A stretch of DNA of 64,000 nucleotides, from NCBI GenBank assembly GCA_002731275.1, contig PCBK01000045.1, positions 38,654 through 102,653 on the forward strand, in the 5' to 3' direction. The notes beneath the pieces are model-generated. The model was not told the DNA's origin. It did not search any database and worked only from the letters and a program-made list of their open reading frames with translations. Origin of the DNA: Deltaproteobacteria bacterium. GTDB taxonomy: Bacteria > Myxococcota_C > UBA6777. Positions 43,740 to 53,818 of this stretch are shown one piece after another (the stretch's first letter is position 1; every line of letters starts with the position of its first letter). The position numbers and the translations under genes were made by a program.

Positions 43740-45149
43740 ATGAATTTCGAAGTTGAGGAAGTAAGCCCCGTTCTCCGACGGATTTCGTTTGACGTTCCCG
43801 CCAAACAGATCAATCAACTTTTGAACGACGCATACCGTACGCTCGGTAAGCAAGTCCGCCTCAAAGGTTTCCGTCCCGGAAAAGTCCCACGCAAAGTCCT
43901 CGAACAAATGCCACGCTTTCGCGGCGCAGCACAAGAAGACATCCTCAGAAAACTCCACGATCAGAGTGTACAAGCGCTCTTCGAAGAGAGTGATCTGCAC
44001 ATCCTCGCGCTCGCGAAATCCGAGCCCGGCAAAATCGCCAAAGGCAAAGACTTCAACCTCATCCTCGAAGTTGAGATCCTTCCAGAGATCGAACTCGAAG
44101 GCCTCGAAGAAATCGAAGTTCCTTTCGAAAAAGTAGAGATCTCCGACGACAACGTCCAAGCCATGCTCGAACAAGAGCGTGAGAAGATGTCCACACTTGA
44201 GTCCGTCGAAGATCGCGCAGCTGAAGAAGGTGATCGTCTCCAAGTCGATTACAGCATCAAAACAGACGAAGCAGATCCACAAGAGATCTCCAACTTCGTC
44301 ATGTGGCTCGGTCGTGAGCAGCTCCCCACTGAAGTGGAAGAGGCGCTCACTGGCAAGAAAGTCGGCGATGTTGTCGAAGTCACTGTCGAAGAAGAAGCTG
44401 ATGAAGAAGAGGGCACCGAGGCGTCCACTTCTCATTACAAAGTCACCATCACAGAGATCCAGACCAAGGTCCTCCCCGAGATCGATGATGAGATGGCAAA
44501 AGACGCTGATTACGACGATCTTGCGTCCATGAAGAACGCACTTCGTGAGAATCTTGAGAACGCAGAGAGCACACGCAGCGAGCACCGTGGACACGAGAAG
44601 ATGCTCGACGCGTTGATCGAGAAATTCGATCCCACCATCCCCCCCACATACCTCGAAAACCACATCGATCAAAAAGCTGAGGGGATGGTTCGTCAGTTGC
44701 GTCAAATGACCAACAACCAGATCGACTTTGATCCCGCAAACTTCCGCGAGAACATGCGTGAAGAGGCGACCCGCGAAGTCCAGATCGCGATCCTCATCCA
44801 GCAAGTCCACCGCACAGAAGAATTCGAGATCGCAGACGAAGAAGTCGATGCAGAACTCGAAAAGATCGCCACTTCACAAGGGCGTTCTGTTGCGTACCTC
44901 AAGAGCCTCTACGGCGAGCGCGAGCTTGATGCGCTTCGTGGAGAGTTGAAGCAACGCAAAGCGATCGACTTCCTCTGGTCCAAGGTCAAACACAACGAAG
45001 AGACCCTGACCAAAGAAGATCGCGACAAGCGTATCGAGGACGAGCGTGCAGCTGAGATGGCGGCTGCTGAAGAAGAGCACAGCCATGATCACGAACATAC
45101 ACATGATCACAACTGTGATCACGATCATGACCACGGTCACGACCACTAA
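43740..45149 (+). CDS. tig: Trigger factor with His-rich C-terminal tail
   Basis: This ribosome-bound chaperone meets nascent chains at the exit tunnel. The ribosome-docking signature GFRPGKVPRKVLEQ is in the N-terminal domain, the PPIase-like domain is in the middle (about 155-240), and the helical chaperone arms follow. At 469 residues it is slightly long. After the conserved end a tail of about 25 residues is made of His, Asp and Glu (HSHDHEHTHDHNCDHDHDH), likely able to bind nickel, zinc or copper. It is the first gene of the tig-clpP-clpX set. Confidence 0.95.
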   Translation: MNFEVEEVSPVLRRISFDVPAKQINQLLNDAYRTLGKQVRLKGFRPGKVPRKVLEQMPRFRGAAQEDILRKLHDQSVQALFEESDLHILALAKSEPGKIAKGKDFNLILEVEILPEIELEGLEEIEVPFEKVEISDDNVQAMLEQEREKMSTLESVEDRAAEEGDRLQVDYSIKTDEADPQEISNFVMWLGREQLPTEVEEALTGKKVGDVVEVTVEEEADEEEGTEASTSHYKVTITEIQTKVLPEIDDEMAKDADYDDLASMKNALRENLENAESTRSEHRGHEKMLDALIEKFDPTIPPTYLENHIDQKAEGMVRQLRQMTNNQIDFDPANFRENMREEATREVQIAILIQQVHRTEEFEIADEEVDAELEKIATSQGRSVAYLKSLYGERELDALRGELKQRKAIDFLWSKVKHNEETLTKEDRDKRIEDERAAEMAAAEEEHSHDHEHTHDHNCDHDHDHGHDH

Positions 45150-45161
45150 GAAGCACACATC

Positions 45162-45195
45162 AAAAAGGTTGCATCTGAGAAGATGCAACCTTTTT
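45162..45195. terminator. Rho-independent terminator after tig, usable on both strands
   Basis: GGTTGCATCT and AGATGCAACC form a perfect 10-bp stem with a GAGA loop, flanked by five A before and five T after. It ends tig transcription 13 bases after the stop codon, so clpP needs its own promoter. Confidence 0.92.
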
Positions 45196-45301
45196 GCGTT
45201 TGATGCCTCTTATTTCCCACGACTTTTGCGGTGAGAGATAGTTTGTACTGTGCAAACGTCCATGTGTCGAAAGGATTTTTCCCACACAATCCTGGATCGT
45301 C

Positions 45302-45331
45302 TTGACAGGTCGTCTGTTTCTCTCGTACAAA
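45302..45331 (+). promoter_or_regulatory. Promoter candidate for clpP-clpX
   Basis: A consensus -35 TTGACA and a -10 TACAAA are 18 bases apart, about 165 bases before clpP. No heat-shock-specific motif was recognised. Confidence 0.45.
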
Positions 45332-45496
45332 AGGGGACATGCTTGTTCTTCTTGTGAAGATCTGTAGCGCTGGTGTTCGACTTTTTTTCGACTTTCGGGT
45401 TGCCCATCCCTTGTGCCGATCATACGTTTTGATCCACCAGGAATCTTGACCCTGACCTTCCCCTTTATCAATCCTCGACATGTAGGGAGAGTCTTC

Positions 45497-46108
45497 ATGC
45501 CACTGATACCATTTGTCATCGAACAAACACACCGTGGTGAGCGTTCTTTCGATATCTATTCTCGTTTGCTCAAAGACAGAATCATCTTTTTGGGGACACC
45601 CATCACGGATGAAGTGGCCAACGTCGTCATCGCGCAGCTGTTGTTTTTGGAATCGGATGACGCCGACAAAGACATCAACATCTATATCAACTCCCCAGGT
45701 GGCTCTGTGACAGCAGGCCTCGCGATCTACGACTCAATGCAGTATGTCAAGCCAGACATCTCCACATTGTGTTTGGGACAGGCTGCTTCGATGGGTGCGC
45801 TGTTGCTTGCGGCAGGGACGGCTGGAAAGCGCTACGCGCTGCCCAACTCACGCATTATGATCCACCAACCCCTCGGTGGAATGTCTGGACAGGCTTCGGA
45901 CATTGAGATCCACGCGAAGGAGATCCTCCGTCTCAAGCAAAATCTCGAAGAGATCCTCGTCTCACACACAGGCCAAGACATCGAGACCATCCAACGAGAC
46001 ACTGAGCGCGATTACTTTATGAGCGCGATGGAGTCCAAGGAGTACGGGTTGATCGACCACGTCTTTGTCCGTAAAGATGATGACTCATCCGATAAGAGCG
46101 ACGATTAA
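45497..46108 (+). CDS. clpP: ATP-dependent Clp protease proteolytic subunit
   Basis: ClpP forms the fourteen-subunit proteolytic chamber used by ClpX. The catalytic triad is visible: Ser in [11 protein letters not shown], His in MIHQPLGG, and Asp in the [10 protein letters not shown] segment. The start ATG 45497 ([22 protein letters not shown] in family style) has GGGAGA upstream and gives 203 residues. It is followed by clpX 78 bases later. Confidence 0.97.
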   Translation: MPLIPFVIEQTHRGERSFDIYSRLLKDRIIFLGTPITDEVANVVIAQLLFLESDDADKDINIYINSPGGSVTAGLAIYDSMQYVKPDISTLCLGQAASMGALLLAAGTAGKRYALPNSRIMIHQPLGGMSGQASDIEIHAKEILRLKQNLEEILVSHTGQDIETIQRDTERDYFMSAMESKEYGLIDHVFVRKDDDSSDKSDD

Positions 46109-46186
46109 TCCCACTCTTGTGCCCTCTGCTTTGTCCCCACAAATATCCAACATCCACCTACACCGGCCCATTGAGGAGTGACACCC

Positions 46187-47443
46187 ATGTCCCGTCGTCG
46201 TGGCAGAGATGAAGAAAATCTCTTCTGTTCATTCTGCGGAAAGAGCCAACGCGAAGTCCGCAAGCTGATCGCAGGCCCTACGGTCTACATCTGCGATGAA
46301 TGTATCGACCTATGCAATGATATTATCGCGGAACAGATCGAAGAGCGTGAGGAGCAAGAACAGGGGCCCTTTACGTTGCTCAAACCTGCTCAGCTGAAAG
46401 CTGAACTCGATCAGTATATCATCGGTCAGGAGCGGGCCAAGAAGACACTCGCCGTTGCCGTTCATAATCACTACAAACGGATCGACACACAGGTTGAGCT
46501 GGGCGACGTCGAGCTGCAAAAGTCGAACATCTTGTTGCTCGGTCCCACTGGCTGCGGAAAGACGTTGCTCGCGCAAACCCTCGCGCGTATCTTACGTGTC
46601 CCCTTCGCCATCGCCGACGCGACGACACTCACTGAGGCCGGTTATGTCGGTGAAGATGTCGAGAATATCCTCGTTGGCCTCTTGCAAGCCGCTGATTATG
46701 ATATTGAGCAAGCACAACGTGGGATCATCTATGTCGATGAGATCGACAAAGTCAGTCGCAAAAGTGATAGCCCCTCCATCACACGCGATGTCTCAGGCGA
46801 AGGTGTCCAACAAGCTCTCCTCAAGATCCTCGAAGGGACCATCGCAAACGTCCCTCCCAAAGGTGGACGTAAACACCCACAACAAGAGTTCTTGCAGCTC
46901 GATACCACCAACATTCTGTTTATTTGTGGTGGTGCCTTTATGGGACTCGACAAGACCATTGAGAAGAGACTCCAGGATCGCGTGATCGGTTTTGGGGCGG
47001 ATATCCAGGCGCGCAGTGAGCGAAATGTCGGTGACCTGCTCAAGGAAACACAGCCCGAAGACCTCGTGAATTATGGCTTGATCCCCGAGTTTGTCGGACG
47101 ACTCCCCGTGATCGCGACGCTTAATCAGCTCGACGAAGAAGCCCTTATCGAGATCCTCACGCGACCCAAAAATGCGCTGACCAAACAGTACGAACGCCTG
47201 TTCGAACTCGATGGTATCGAGCTGCACTTCAAAGAGGACTCTCTCGCTGCGATCGCACGTAAAGCGCTTGAACGCAAGACCGGCGCACGAGGACTTCGCT
47301 CGATCATGGAGAACTCCATGCTCGATATGATGTACGAGTTGCCTTCTCGCAAAGATGTCGCTGAAGTCTGGATCGATGAGGGCGTCATCGAGAAGGAAAA
47401 AGCACCGACGATTCGTACTCAACATCAAAAGAAAGCGAGCTGA
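46187..47443 (+). CDS. clpX: ATP-dependent Clp protease ATP-binding subunit ClpX
   Basis: This AAA+ unfoldase feeds ClpP. The N-terminal zinc domain has two CxxC pairs (CSFCGKSQ and CDECIDLC). Walker A is GPTGCGKT, the pore loop is GYVGEDVEN, Walker B is IIYVDEIDK, and the ClpP-binding region and C-terminal small domain ([16 protein letters not shown]) are intact. ATG 46187 has AGGAG eight bases before; GTG 46178 is less likely. 418 residues is normal. Confidence 0.97.
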   Translation: MSRRRGRDEENLFCSFCGKSQREVRKLIAGPTVYICDECIDLCNDIIAEQIEEREEQEQGPFTLLKPAQLKAELDQYIIGQERAKKTLAVAVHNHYKRIDTQVELGDVELQKSNILLLGPTGCGKTLLAQTLARILRVPFAIADATTLTEAGYVGEDVENILVGLLQAADYDIEQAQRGIIYVDEIDKVSRKSDSPSITRDVSGEGVQQALLKILEGTIANVPPKGGRKHPQQEFLQLDTTNILFICGGAFMGLDKTIEKRLQDRVIGFGADIQARSERNVGDLLKETQPEDLVNYGLIPEFVGRLPVIATLNQLDEEALIEILTRPKNALTKQYERLFELDGIELHFKEDSLAAIARKALERKTGARGLRSIMENSMLDMMYELPSRKDVAEVWIDEGVIEKEKAPTIRTQHQKKAS

Positions 47444-47477
47444 GAATCCCTTTCTCGGAAAATTCGCACCTTGGATA

Positions 47478-47507
47478 TTGAATCCCTCTGCGTACTTATG
47501 ATATACC
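47478..47507 (+). promoter_or_regulatory. Promoter candidate for ugd
   Basis: TTGAAT and TATACC are 18 bases apart, about 200 bases before the start codon. An AGCGAG/CTCGCT hairpin follows in the leader near 47526-47543. Confidence 0.35.
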
Positions 47508-47713
47508 CGCAGCTCTTATGTGTGAAGCGAGCCCTGTCTCGCTGTCCCTGGCGTGAATGCACGACATAGACGCATTGTAGTGGTTGTCACGACCGCAAGT
47601 CGCTCTCGCGCCCCTATGAGATTTGGTTTACTGCATTGATATGTTGGCAGATGCGATACATCTGTGCAACCCACCATGCTTCGTTCAATGATTTTGAGAT
47701 ACAGGAGAGTGAT

Positions 47714-49018
47714 ATGAAACTTTGTGTTGTCGGGACCGGTTACGTCGGTTTGGTCGCTGGTACTTGCTTTGCAGAAGTCGGCCATGATGTGATCTGCTGT
47801 GATATCGACGAGCAAAAGATTGCTGGATTGCGCAAGGGAAAACTTCCCATTTACGAGCCCGGCCTCGATGAGCTTGTCCTCAGGAATGTCGAAAATGGTC
47901 GCCTGCAATTCACCACTGATCTCAAAGAAGGTGTCGCAGATGCCGAAGTCTGTATCATCGCAGTCGGGACCCCCTCTGCGGCTGACGGTTCTGCCGACCT
48001 GTCCGCTGTGTTTGCTGTGGGCCGTGAGATCGCAAAGGCGGCCGATGGGTACCGCGTCGTTGTCACCAAAAGCACCGTGCCTGTCGGGACATGTGACAAA
48101 CTCATCGAGATCTTCAAAGAGCATTGTGAGCACGACGTCGATCTCGCAAGCAATCCCGAGTTCTTGCGCGAAGGTGTCGCGGTACAAGACTTCCTCGTTC
48201 CTGATCGTGTCATCATCGGTAGCTACAGCGAAAAAGCACTCGATACCCTCACTGAGCTGTACAAACCCGTCTGCAAAGAAAACCAGCCCATCTTGCGCAT
48301 GACACCTCGCGCCGCTGAGACTGCAAAATACGCAGCCAACGCGATGCTCGCGACCAAAATCTCCTTCATGAACGATCTCGCGAACCTCTGTGAAAAAATC
48401 GACGTCGACGTCGAGATGATCCGCGAAGGTATCAGCTACGATCACCGCATCGGACCCCACTTCTTGTACGCAGGTGCTGGCTACGGAGGCTCCTGCTTCC
48501 CCAAAGACATCAAAGCACTCGTGCAGGTCGGACATCAATACGATTACAACCTTCGCATCGTCGAAGCTGTCGAGTTGGTCAACGTCGAGCAAAAGAAACG
48601 CTTGTTCCAAAAGTTGACCAAACACGTCGGTGACGTCAAAGGCAAAAACATCGCCGTGTGGGGCTTGGCCTTCAAACCCGAAACCGACGATATGCGTGAA
48701 GCTCCCTCCATCCCACTGATCCACAGTATTGTCGAGGCTGGCGGAACTGTCCAGGTCCACGATCCCGTGGCTTTTGAGACCGCTAAACCTCTCCTCCCCA
48801 AAGAAGGTGTCACATACGTCGATGAGCCCTATGCGGCGCTCGAAGGTGCGGACGCGCTCGTCGTTGTCACTGAATGGAAGGTCTTCCGACAGGCCGATCT
48901 CGAAAAAGTAAAAAGCCTTCTGAAGCAAGCTGTTATCGTCGATGGCCGAAATATTTATTCACCACAACAACTCAAAGACATGGGTTTTGTGTATGATGGG
49001 ATTGGTCGTTCTGCTTAA
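47714..49018 (+). CDS. ugd: UDP-glucose 6-dehydrogenase
   Basis: It oxidises UDP-glucose to UDP-glucuronate for surface polysaccharides. MKLCVVGTGYVGLVAG is the NAD fold, GYGGSCFPKD holds the catalytic Cys, and the central dimer helix and C-terminal UDP-binding domain (WGLAFKPETDDMREAPS) follow. ATG 47714 has AGGAGAG in front; 434 residues. It is not linked to other polysaccharide genes in this window. Confidence 0.96.
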   Translation: MKLCVVGTGYVGLVAGTCFAEVGHDVICCDIDEQKIAGLRKGKLPIYEPGLDELVLRNVENGRLQFTTDLKEGVADAEVCIIAVGTPSAADGSADLSAVFAVGREIAKAADGYRVVVTKSTVPVGTCDKLIEIFKEHCEHDVDLASNPEFLREGVAVQDFLVPDRVIIGSYSEKALDTLTELYKPVCKENQPILRMTPRAAETAKYAANAMLATKISFMNDLANLCEKIDVDVEMIREGISYDHRIGPHFLYAGAGYGGSCFPKDIKALVQVGHQYDYNLRIVEAVELVNVEQKKRLFQKLTKHVGDVKGKNIAVWGLAFKPETDDMREAPSIPLIHSIVEAGGTVQVHDPVAFETAKPLLPKEGVTYVDEPYAALEGADALVVVTEWKVFRQADLEKVKSLLKQAVIVDGRNIYSPQQLKDMGFVYDGIGRSA

Positions 49019-49114
49019 AACAGATTGAGGTCCGACATTTGACGCCTCCTTCTGGTTTGAGCGTGTCTGTCACTCTTCTGTAGTGACGTCCCCACAGATG
49101 CCAGAGGTGTGGTC

Positions 49115-50119
49115 GTGTTAATCGAATGTCCCAGTTGTGGATCCCATTTTGTCGTCGATAGTGAAGGGCAACACCCTTGCCCTGTATGCAGCCATATGTG
49201 TGGCGGTCAACAAAACGCTGCACCTTCTACTCCACAAGAACCTCCTCCTTCGCGTCCACCTGAATCTGCATGGGATGTTGGTCCTATCGCACCACCTATG
49301 CCATCCTCTCCACAAACGATCCACGGTCCTCCTCCTGTCAGTCAGGGAACACACAGCATGTGTGCTATCCACGCGCAAAAAGAAGCAGAGGGTGTCTGTA
49401 CACGTTGTGGGAACTTCTACTGTGATGAATGTCGTGGCATGATCGATGGCCAACCGTTTTGTGCACCTTGCTATTACAAAATGGAGGGAGAAGCCCGATA
49501 CATCGTCTGGGAAGATGCCTCTTCCTCGATGAGCTTTTACAACAAGTTTATGGCGACTGTAAAAGAGGTGATGTTTTCTCCCTCGACGTTTTTCGACAGC
49601 ATGCCGCTCAAAGGTGGGTACGGCAAGCCGATCTTGTTTGCCATGATTTGTATGGGATTGGGTTCGATCGGGATCGCGATTTTGCAAGTCGGGATGCTCG
49701 TGCTCGGTGCGAGCTCTGGAGGCCGCAGTCTTAATCCTGGGTTCCTGATCGTGATGGGCTTTATGTACGTGATCGTGATGCTCGTCTCGATCCCGATGAG
49801 CGTCGTGATGGCGGTATTTGTAGGAGGTGGGATCTACCACGGTTGTCTGAAACTCTTTGGTGGTGGAGAGAAGGGGTACGAGGCTACTGTGCGTGTGCTG
49901 TGCTATGCGACCGCTCCTTATATCCTCGGTCTGATCCCTCTGTGCGGGATGTATATCGGCGCGTTTTGGCAGATGGGGCTTCAGATTTATGGTGCCAAAA
50001 GAGCGCATGATATGACCCTCGGAAGGGTCTTGATGGCGGTCTTCGTGCCGTTCTTTGTTGTGATGATCATCGTCGCGATCTTTGTCCTCGCTGTGATCGC
50101 CCTTGTGGGGGTTCGATGA
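49115..50119 (+). CDS. Zinc-ribbon, B-box and YIP1-type membrane protein
   Basis: This 334-residue protein begins with a zinc ribbon (CPSCGSHF...CPVCSHMC), then a Pro/Ser linker, then a B-box-like double zinc site at about 95-130 (CAIHAQKEAEGVCTRCG and CDECRGMIDGQPFCAPCY). The C-terminal 180 residues hold five membrane segments of the YIP1 family, with IYHGCLKLFGG. The start at GTG 49115 has AGAGGTG at a good distance; GTG 49109 is too close to it. It overlaps the next gene by four bases and opens the seven-gene operon. Confidence 0.8.
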   Translation: MLIECPSCGSHFVVDSEGQHPCPVCSHMCGGQQNAAPSTPQEPPPSRPPESAWDVGPIAPPMPSSPQTIHGPPPVSQGTHSMCAIHAQKEAEGVCTRCGNFYCDECRGMIDGQPFCAPCYYKMEGEARYIVWEDASSSMSFYNKFMATVKEVMFSPSTFFDSMPLKGGYGKPILFAMICMGLGSIGIAILQVGMLVLGASSGGRSLNPGFLIVMGFMYVIVMLVSIPMSVVMAVFVGGGIYHGCLKLFGGGEKGYEATVRVLCYATAPYILGLIPLCGMYIGAFWQMGLQIYGAKRAHDMTLGRVLMAVFVPFFVVMIIVAIFVLAVIALVGVR

Positions 50120-50487
50120 GCGAACATGTCCCCCCACAGATGAACATGGCACCACAGCAGGCCTTGACTGGTCGCTGTCTTCAACACCCCGATCGCGAAG
50201 CGATGGGGATCTGTGTCGTGTGTCGGCGCTTTTATTGCAGTGAATGTATCACCAAAATTGACGGCATCAACCACTGCAAGACCTGCCTTGGAACCCTCCA
50301 TTCAACCGTCGAATCAGAGCGGGTGCCTGTGCGGGCAGAGCAAGAACAAGAGGCTCCTGCGCAGACGCTGCGATGGCAACGTAGGGGAAGTTATTTGATG
50401 GGGTTTGTGTTGTTGATTGTAATGCTGTCCTTTTTTCTCATACTCAGCCTCTCACCTGCCCTTATATCCAAACTTTCGGAAAGTTGA
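50116..50487 (+). CDS. Small B-box zinc-finger membrane protein
   Basis: This 123-residue protein has a B-box-like site, CLQHPDREAMGICVVCRRFYCSEC with CKTC after it (shown in short parts: CVVC, CSEC, CKTC), very similar to the one in the preceding protein. A basic linker and one C-terminal membrane segment (YLMGFVLLIVMLSFFLIL) follow. Its zinc domain is probably a duplicate of that in the preceding gene, without the YIP1 part. It sits one base before the next gene. Confidence 0.78.
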   Translation: MSEHVPPQMNMAPQQALTGRCLQHPDREAMGICVVCRRFYCSECITKIDGINHCKTCLGTLHSTVESERVPVRAEQEQEAPAQTLRWQRRGSYLMGFVLLIVMLSFFLILSLSPALISKLSES

Positions 50488-50488
50488 T

Positions 50489-51361
50489 ATGTCCGTTCAG
50501 CAGAGAGAAGATATCATTCGTTCCCTTCGGCCTGTGAGCTGGTTTGAGGTGTTGGATCGAGCGTTTGAGTTGATCCGTCAACGCCCCAGTTCTATGCTTT
50601 TGTTGTCGATTTTGAGTTGGGGGCCTTTTGGCGTCGCGTTGTTTGGTTGGATGTTTTACATTCACTACAACCAGTCGAGTTGGGGGACGGATGCTTACAT
50701 CATTTACGCGCTCCCCTATGTGCTCGGTTTACCGCTCACGATTTACATGTACCACTGGTCAAAATCTGCACAGATCTATCTGGCGTATCGCTGGATTTTG
50801 GGAGACCACATCCAAAGTCGTGAGGCGCTCGCTTACACAGCGCGCCGCCCTGAGAGCTTTTTGATGCTCGGACCGTTGTATGTCCTCTCCGTCCTTGTGG
50901 GGATGTTGTTTTACATCGCGCCTGGAGCTTTTATCGTCGCACGTTGGGGGATGTTGCCTGCGGTCGTCGCAATCGAATCCGAGTCGCGATTTTTTCAACC
51001 TATTATGCGAACCTTCCGACTCGGAGAAGGGGCAGGGGGACGACTGCTCCTGTTGTTCTTGTTTTTTCGTGGCGCAGAGCTGCTGCTCTGGATCAACCTA
51101 TTGTTGCTCAAGTACCTGATCTTATTTGTCGGACATAACTTCTTTGGTTCCGAGTTGAGCGCACTGCGCGAGCTTCCGTACAGCAGCGTGCTCTTGTATT
51201 GGCTCACACTGATCCTGCTCGCGCCACTTAAGAACGCGACTCTCGCGATGACATACGTCGACTCTCGAGTGCGCAATGAAGGTTGGGATCTTCGTCTCTG
51301 GCTCGATCTGCTGATCGGCACCACTTCACAAGAGGTCAACGATGCACCCGACGCTTCATAA
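50489..51361 (+). CDS. Hypothetical polytopic membrane protein
   Basis: This 290-residue protein has about six hydrophobic segments (MLLLSILSWGPFGVALFGWM, YVLGLPLTIYMYHW, FLMLGPLYVLSVLVGMLFYI and others). The N-terminus SWFEVLDRAFELIRQRP and the helix TFRLGEGAGGRLLLLFLFF resemble the membrane proteins that accompany DUF4129 genes. I recognise no catalytic motif. It overlaps the DUF4129 gene by 20 bases. Confidence 0.75.
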   Translation: MSVQQREDIIRSLRPVSWFEVLDRAFELIRQRPSSMLLLSILSWGPFGVALFGWMFYIHYNQSSWGTDAYIIYALPYVLGLPLTIYMYHWSKSAQIYLAYRWILGDHIQSREALAYTARRPESFLMLGPLYVLSVLVGMLFYIAPGAFIVARWGMLPAVVAIESESRFFQPIMRTFRLGEGAGGRLLLLFLFFRGAELLLWINLLLLKYLILFVGHNFFGSELSALRELPYSSVLLYWLTLILLAPLKNATLAMTYVDSRVRNEGWDLRLWLDLLIGTTSQEVNDAPDAS

Positions 51362-52610
51362 CATTTACAGGTCTCTGCTTCTCATCGCGATCTGCTTGTT
51401 TGTCGTGTGTGAAGGCCACAACGGTGTACACAGCGCGTTCGCTCAAGAGGAGGGAGGGTACAGCAAGGCTCCTCGCTCAAAACCACCTCGAAAAGTCCCA
51501 GGCACCGTTGGATTTGTCCTCGCTAGGCCACGCCCTGTTGTGCGCAAACAGACCAAAGAGCTCGGACGAAAAGAACGGATCAGAGGAAAAGATCCTTCCA
51601 AAGAGTTGCAAAATATCCTGCGCCGTAAGGAATTCCAGAACACCAAAAGCAACCAACAAGCAAACTCAATGGTCGAGCGATTCGCGAATTGGGTGAAAAC
51701 GACCTTCAAAAAACTCTTTGGGTTCTTGTTTAAGAAACCCAAAAAACCACCGGTAAGGAAGCGCCAAAAGGTCGAACCTCCTGGATGGATGCAGTCTATC
51801 CTGACATTCTTCTCCTCACTCGTCGGTGGGATCGTCAATCTCTTTCGCTCACCTTTTGTATGGGGGGTGTTGATCGCGCTTGTGCTCTTCTTCCTCATAC
51901 GACTGGCGATCCAGAGCCGTGGCGCGCAAAAAAGTACGAGCACGGAGACTGCCGAAGGCGAAGAAGAGGAACCTGAGATCGATCTTCGCGAACGAACCAC
52001 CGATGAGCTACGTGACGCGATCGAACGTTTCGCAAAAGAGGGGAATTTTCGCGAGGCGATCCGCCATGTGTATTGGTTGTTGTTGTTGCGTCTCCATCAC
52101 ATGGGTGTGCTCTATATCGAACCCAACACCACAAACCACGCCTATCTCTCCCGTCTACGACGTAGCACTGAGGCCTATCCACTGTTTTCCGAGCTGTTGG
52201 CACGCTTTGAGCGCACATGGTATGGATTACATCCATGTGACCGAAATGAACTCGTCACCTGCGAAGGTCTCGTCGAGTCGATTTTGTCTTTGGAGCTGCC
52301 AAAGTCAGCCATCGACACTGCACCCGAAGATGATGAAGAAGAGATCGAACAAAAGGAACTTCTCACGTCCACATCAACACAAGAAGAGAGCTCCACATCA
52401 ACACAAGAAGGCGCTTCCACGCCTGCACAAGAGGCGATCGATGGACACGCAGACACTGAAGAGCTTACTCATCAGCGCGTTGCAGCTTCCGAGTTTCTTG
52501 CCACTGAGGAGAGGAAAGTGCGCGATGAGGTGACGAGCGAAGGTGTCTCCGAAAAAGGCCACCGTCCACCGAGAATGTCGAAAGAGGAGAGTGAGGGAGG
52601 TGAGTCATGA
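51342..52610 (+). CDS. DUF4129-domain membrane protein
   Basis: This 422-residue protein has a signal-like segment (residues 8-30), a basic extracytoplasmic part, a membrane segment at about 170-195 (FVWGVLIALVLFFLIRLAI) and then the DUF4129 domain: RFAKEGNFREAIRHVYWLLL, FSELLARFERTWYGLHPCDR. DUF4129 occurs in operons with MoxR, DUF58 and transglutaminase-like proteins. The C-terminal tail has repeats of STSTQE. It overlaps the DUF4350 gene by four bases. Confidence 0.82.
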   Translation: MHPTLHNIYRSLLLIAICLFVVCEGHNGVHSAFAQEEGGYSKAPRSKPPRKVPGTVGFVLARPRPVVRKQTKELGRKERIRGKDPSKELQNILRRKEFQNTKSNQQANSMVERFANWVKTTFKKLFGFLFKKPKKPPVRKRQKVEPPGWMQSILTFFSSLVGGIVNLFRSPFVWGVLIALVLFFLIRLAIQSRGAQKSTSTETAEGEEEEPEIDLRERTTDELRDAIERFAKEGNFREAIRHVYWLLLLRLHHMGVLYIEPNTTNHAYLSRLRRSTEAYPLFSELLARFERTWYGLHPCDRNELVTCEGLVESILSLELPKSAIDTAPEDDEEEIEQKELLTSTSTQEESSTSTQEGASTPAQEAIDGHADTEELTHQRVAASEFLATEERKVRDEVTSEGVSEKGHRPPRMSKEESEGGES

Positions 52611-53818
52611 ACCAGCGCTCTGATTCATTCTGGTTTCTCGTGATCCTTGTGGTGTTTGTTGCGATTGTTGGCTTGATGTTGTGGGATGCACGCGATGAAC
52701 AGCAAAATCGCAAGAGTGAGTATTCGAGTTTTCGTAGCGATCGTTTGGGGACACGGGCTTTCTATTTGCTCTCCAAACAGCTCGGTTTCCGGGCGAGGCG
52801 GTTAAAGCAATCTCTTGCGCTCTTGCCGAGAAAAGGACAGCTGCTGTTTATCGTGCAACCGCACGGTCTCAAAAAGGCCGAAGCAAAGGCGATGAAGCGC
52901 TGGGTTGAGGCCGGACATACAATTGTGATCGCGTCATCGGTAGAGAACACTTTTTACAAAGAGTTGGGCGTTGTACTGGGGTTGCAGCCAAAGGCACACA
53001 CAAAGGCCCACTCCCGTCTCTCCAAACAGCCACCACCACCCCGAAAAGAAGACGCAGATCATTACAATCCCCATAAACTTTGGACGCCTGGGCGTGTGTT
53101 CTTTCAGAGCTGGCCCAAAAAAAGCAAGGTGCTCAAGTGTGGTGGCTCTCTATGTCGATATGCTCGGGTCATCCGCGCGGACATCGGGAAGGGGAGCGTG
53201 TGGATGATCAGCTCTCCCAAGATCTTTGCCAACCAGGGACTCGAACGCAAAGCCAACGTTTGGTTTGCGAGTAATCTTCTACGTATGTACGCAGGTGGTG
53301 AGCCGATCTTTTTCGATGAATATCACCACGGATATCGATTCCAGCGTACGTTACTGATGTACATCTTTCACCGAGGATGGGGAGCGGCTTTTCTACAAGC
53401 GCTCTTGGGCTTTATGTTGTTCTTGTGGTGGAGTCACTCTCCTGTGCAGAGAGCGAAGGGAAAGCAAGACACCCAGACATGGGAGGGGAGCCACGTCATC
53501 GCGCTCGCGCACCTTTACGAGAAGGCGAAGGCGACCCCACACTGCGCAAATATGCTCGCGTGGCAGCTGCGATTTGCGATGGGAGAGCGGATCGGACACC
53601 GTGCGACACGTGACGCAGAGAAGGCCTTCGAAGCGCTGGAGAGGGCAGGTGTTCCCGAGGCGAGACGTTGTGTCTCCTTGCTGATCGAGTTAGAGTCTCT
53701 TGCCGACACACCAGAACCTCCAGACAACCATATTCTTTTACAGTATGCCGCAGAAGTGGATACCTTTCTTCAATCTCTCTCGCGAAAAGGAGTAGGGGAA
53801 CGTGAACGAGCTGTTTGA
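52607..53818 (+). CDS. DUF4350-domain membrane protein
   Basis: This 403-residue protein has an N-terminal membrane segment (FWFLVILVVFVAIVGLMLW), then a region with GTRAFYLLSKQLGFRARRL and AKAMKRWVEAGHTIVIASS. This is the DUF4350 signature and resembles the GATase-like domain found in GldG. A second membrane segment lies near residue 275 (LLGFMLFLWW), with a cytoplasmic helical end. It usually sits with DUF4129 and MoxR, as here. It overlaps the MoxR gene by 17 bases. Confidence 0.8.
   Translation: MNQRSDSFWFLVILVVFVAIVGLMLWDARDEQQNRKSEYSSFRSDRLGTRAFYLLSKQLGFRARRLKQSLALLPRKGQLLFIVQPHGLKKAEAKAMKRWVEAGHTIVIASSVENTFYKELGVVLGLQPKAHTKAHSRLSKQPPPPRKEDADHYNPHKLWTPGRVFFQSWPKKSKVLKCGGSLCRYARVIRADIGKGSVWMISSPKIFANQGLERKANVWFASNLLRMYAGGEPIFFDEYHHGYRFQRTLLMYIFHRGWGAAFLQALLGFMLFLWWSHSPVQRAKGKQDTQTWEGSHVIALAHLYEKAKATPHCANMLAWQLRFAMGERIGHRATRDAEKAFEALERAGVPEARRCVSLLIELESLADTPEPPDNHILLQYAAEVDTFLQSLSRKGVGERERAV

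Noticed and set aside
43656..44810. 384-codon open frame on the minus strand
   Set aside because: It is antisense to trigger factor and extends over its start; the plus-strand gene has a clear family and ribosome site.
47516..48928. 470-codon open frame on the minus strand
   Set aside because: It lies opposite ugd, whose sequence matches its family completely; long antisense frames are common in this genome's codon usage.
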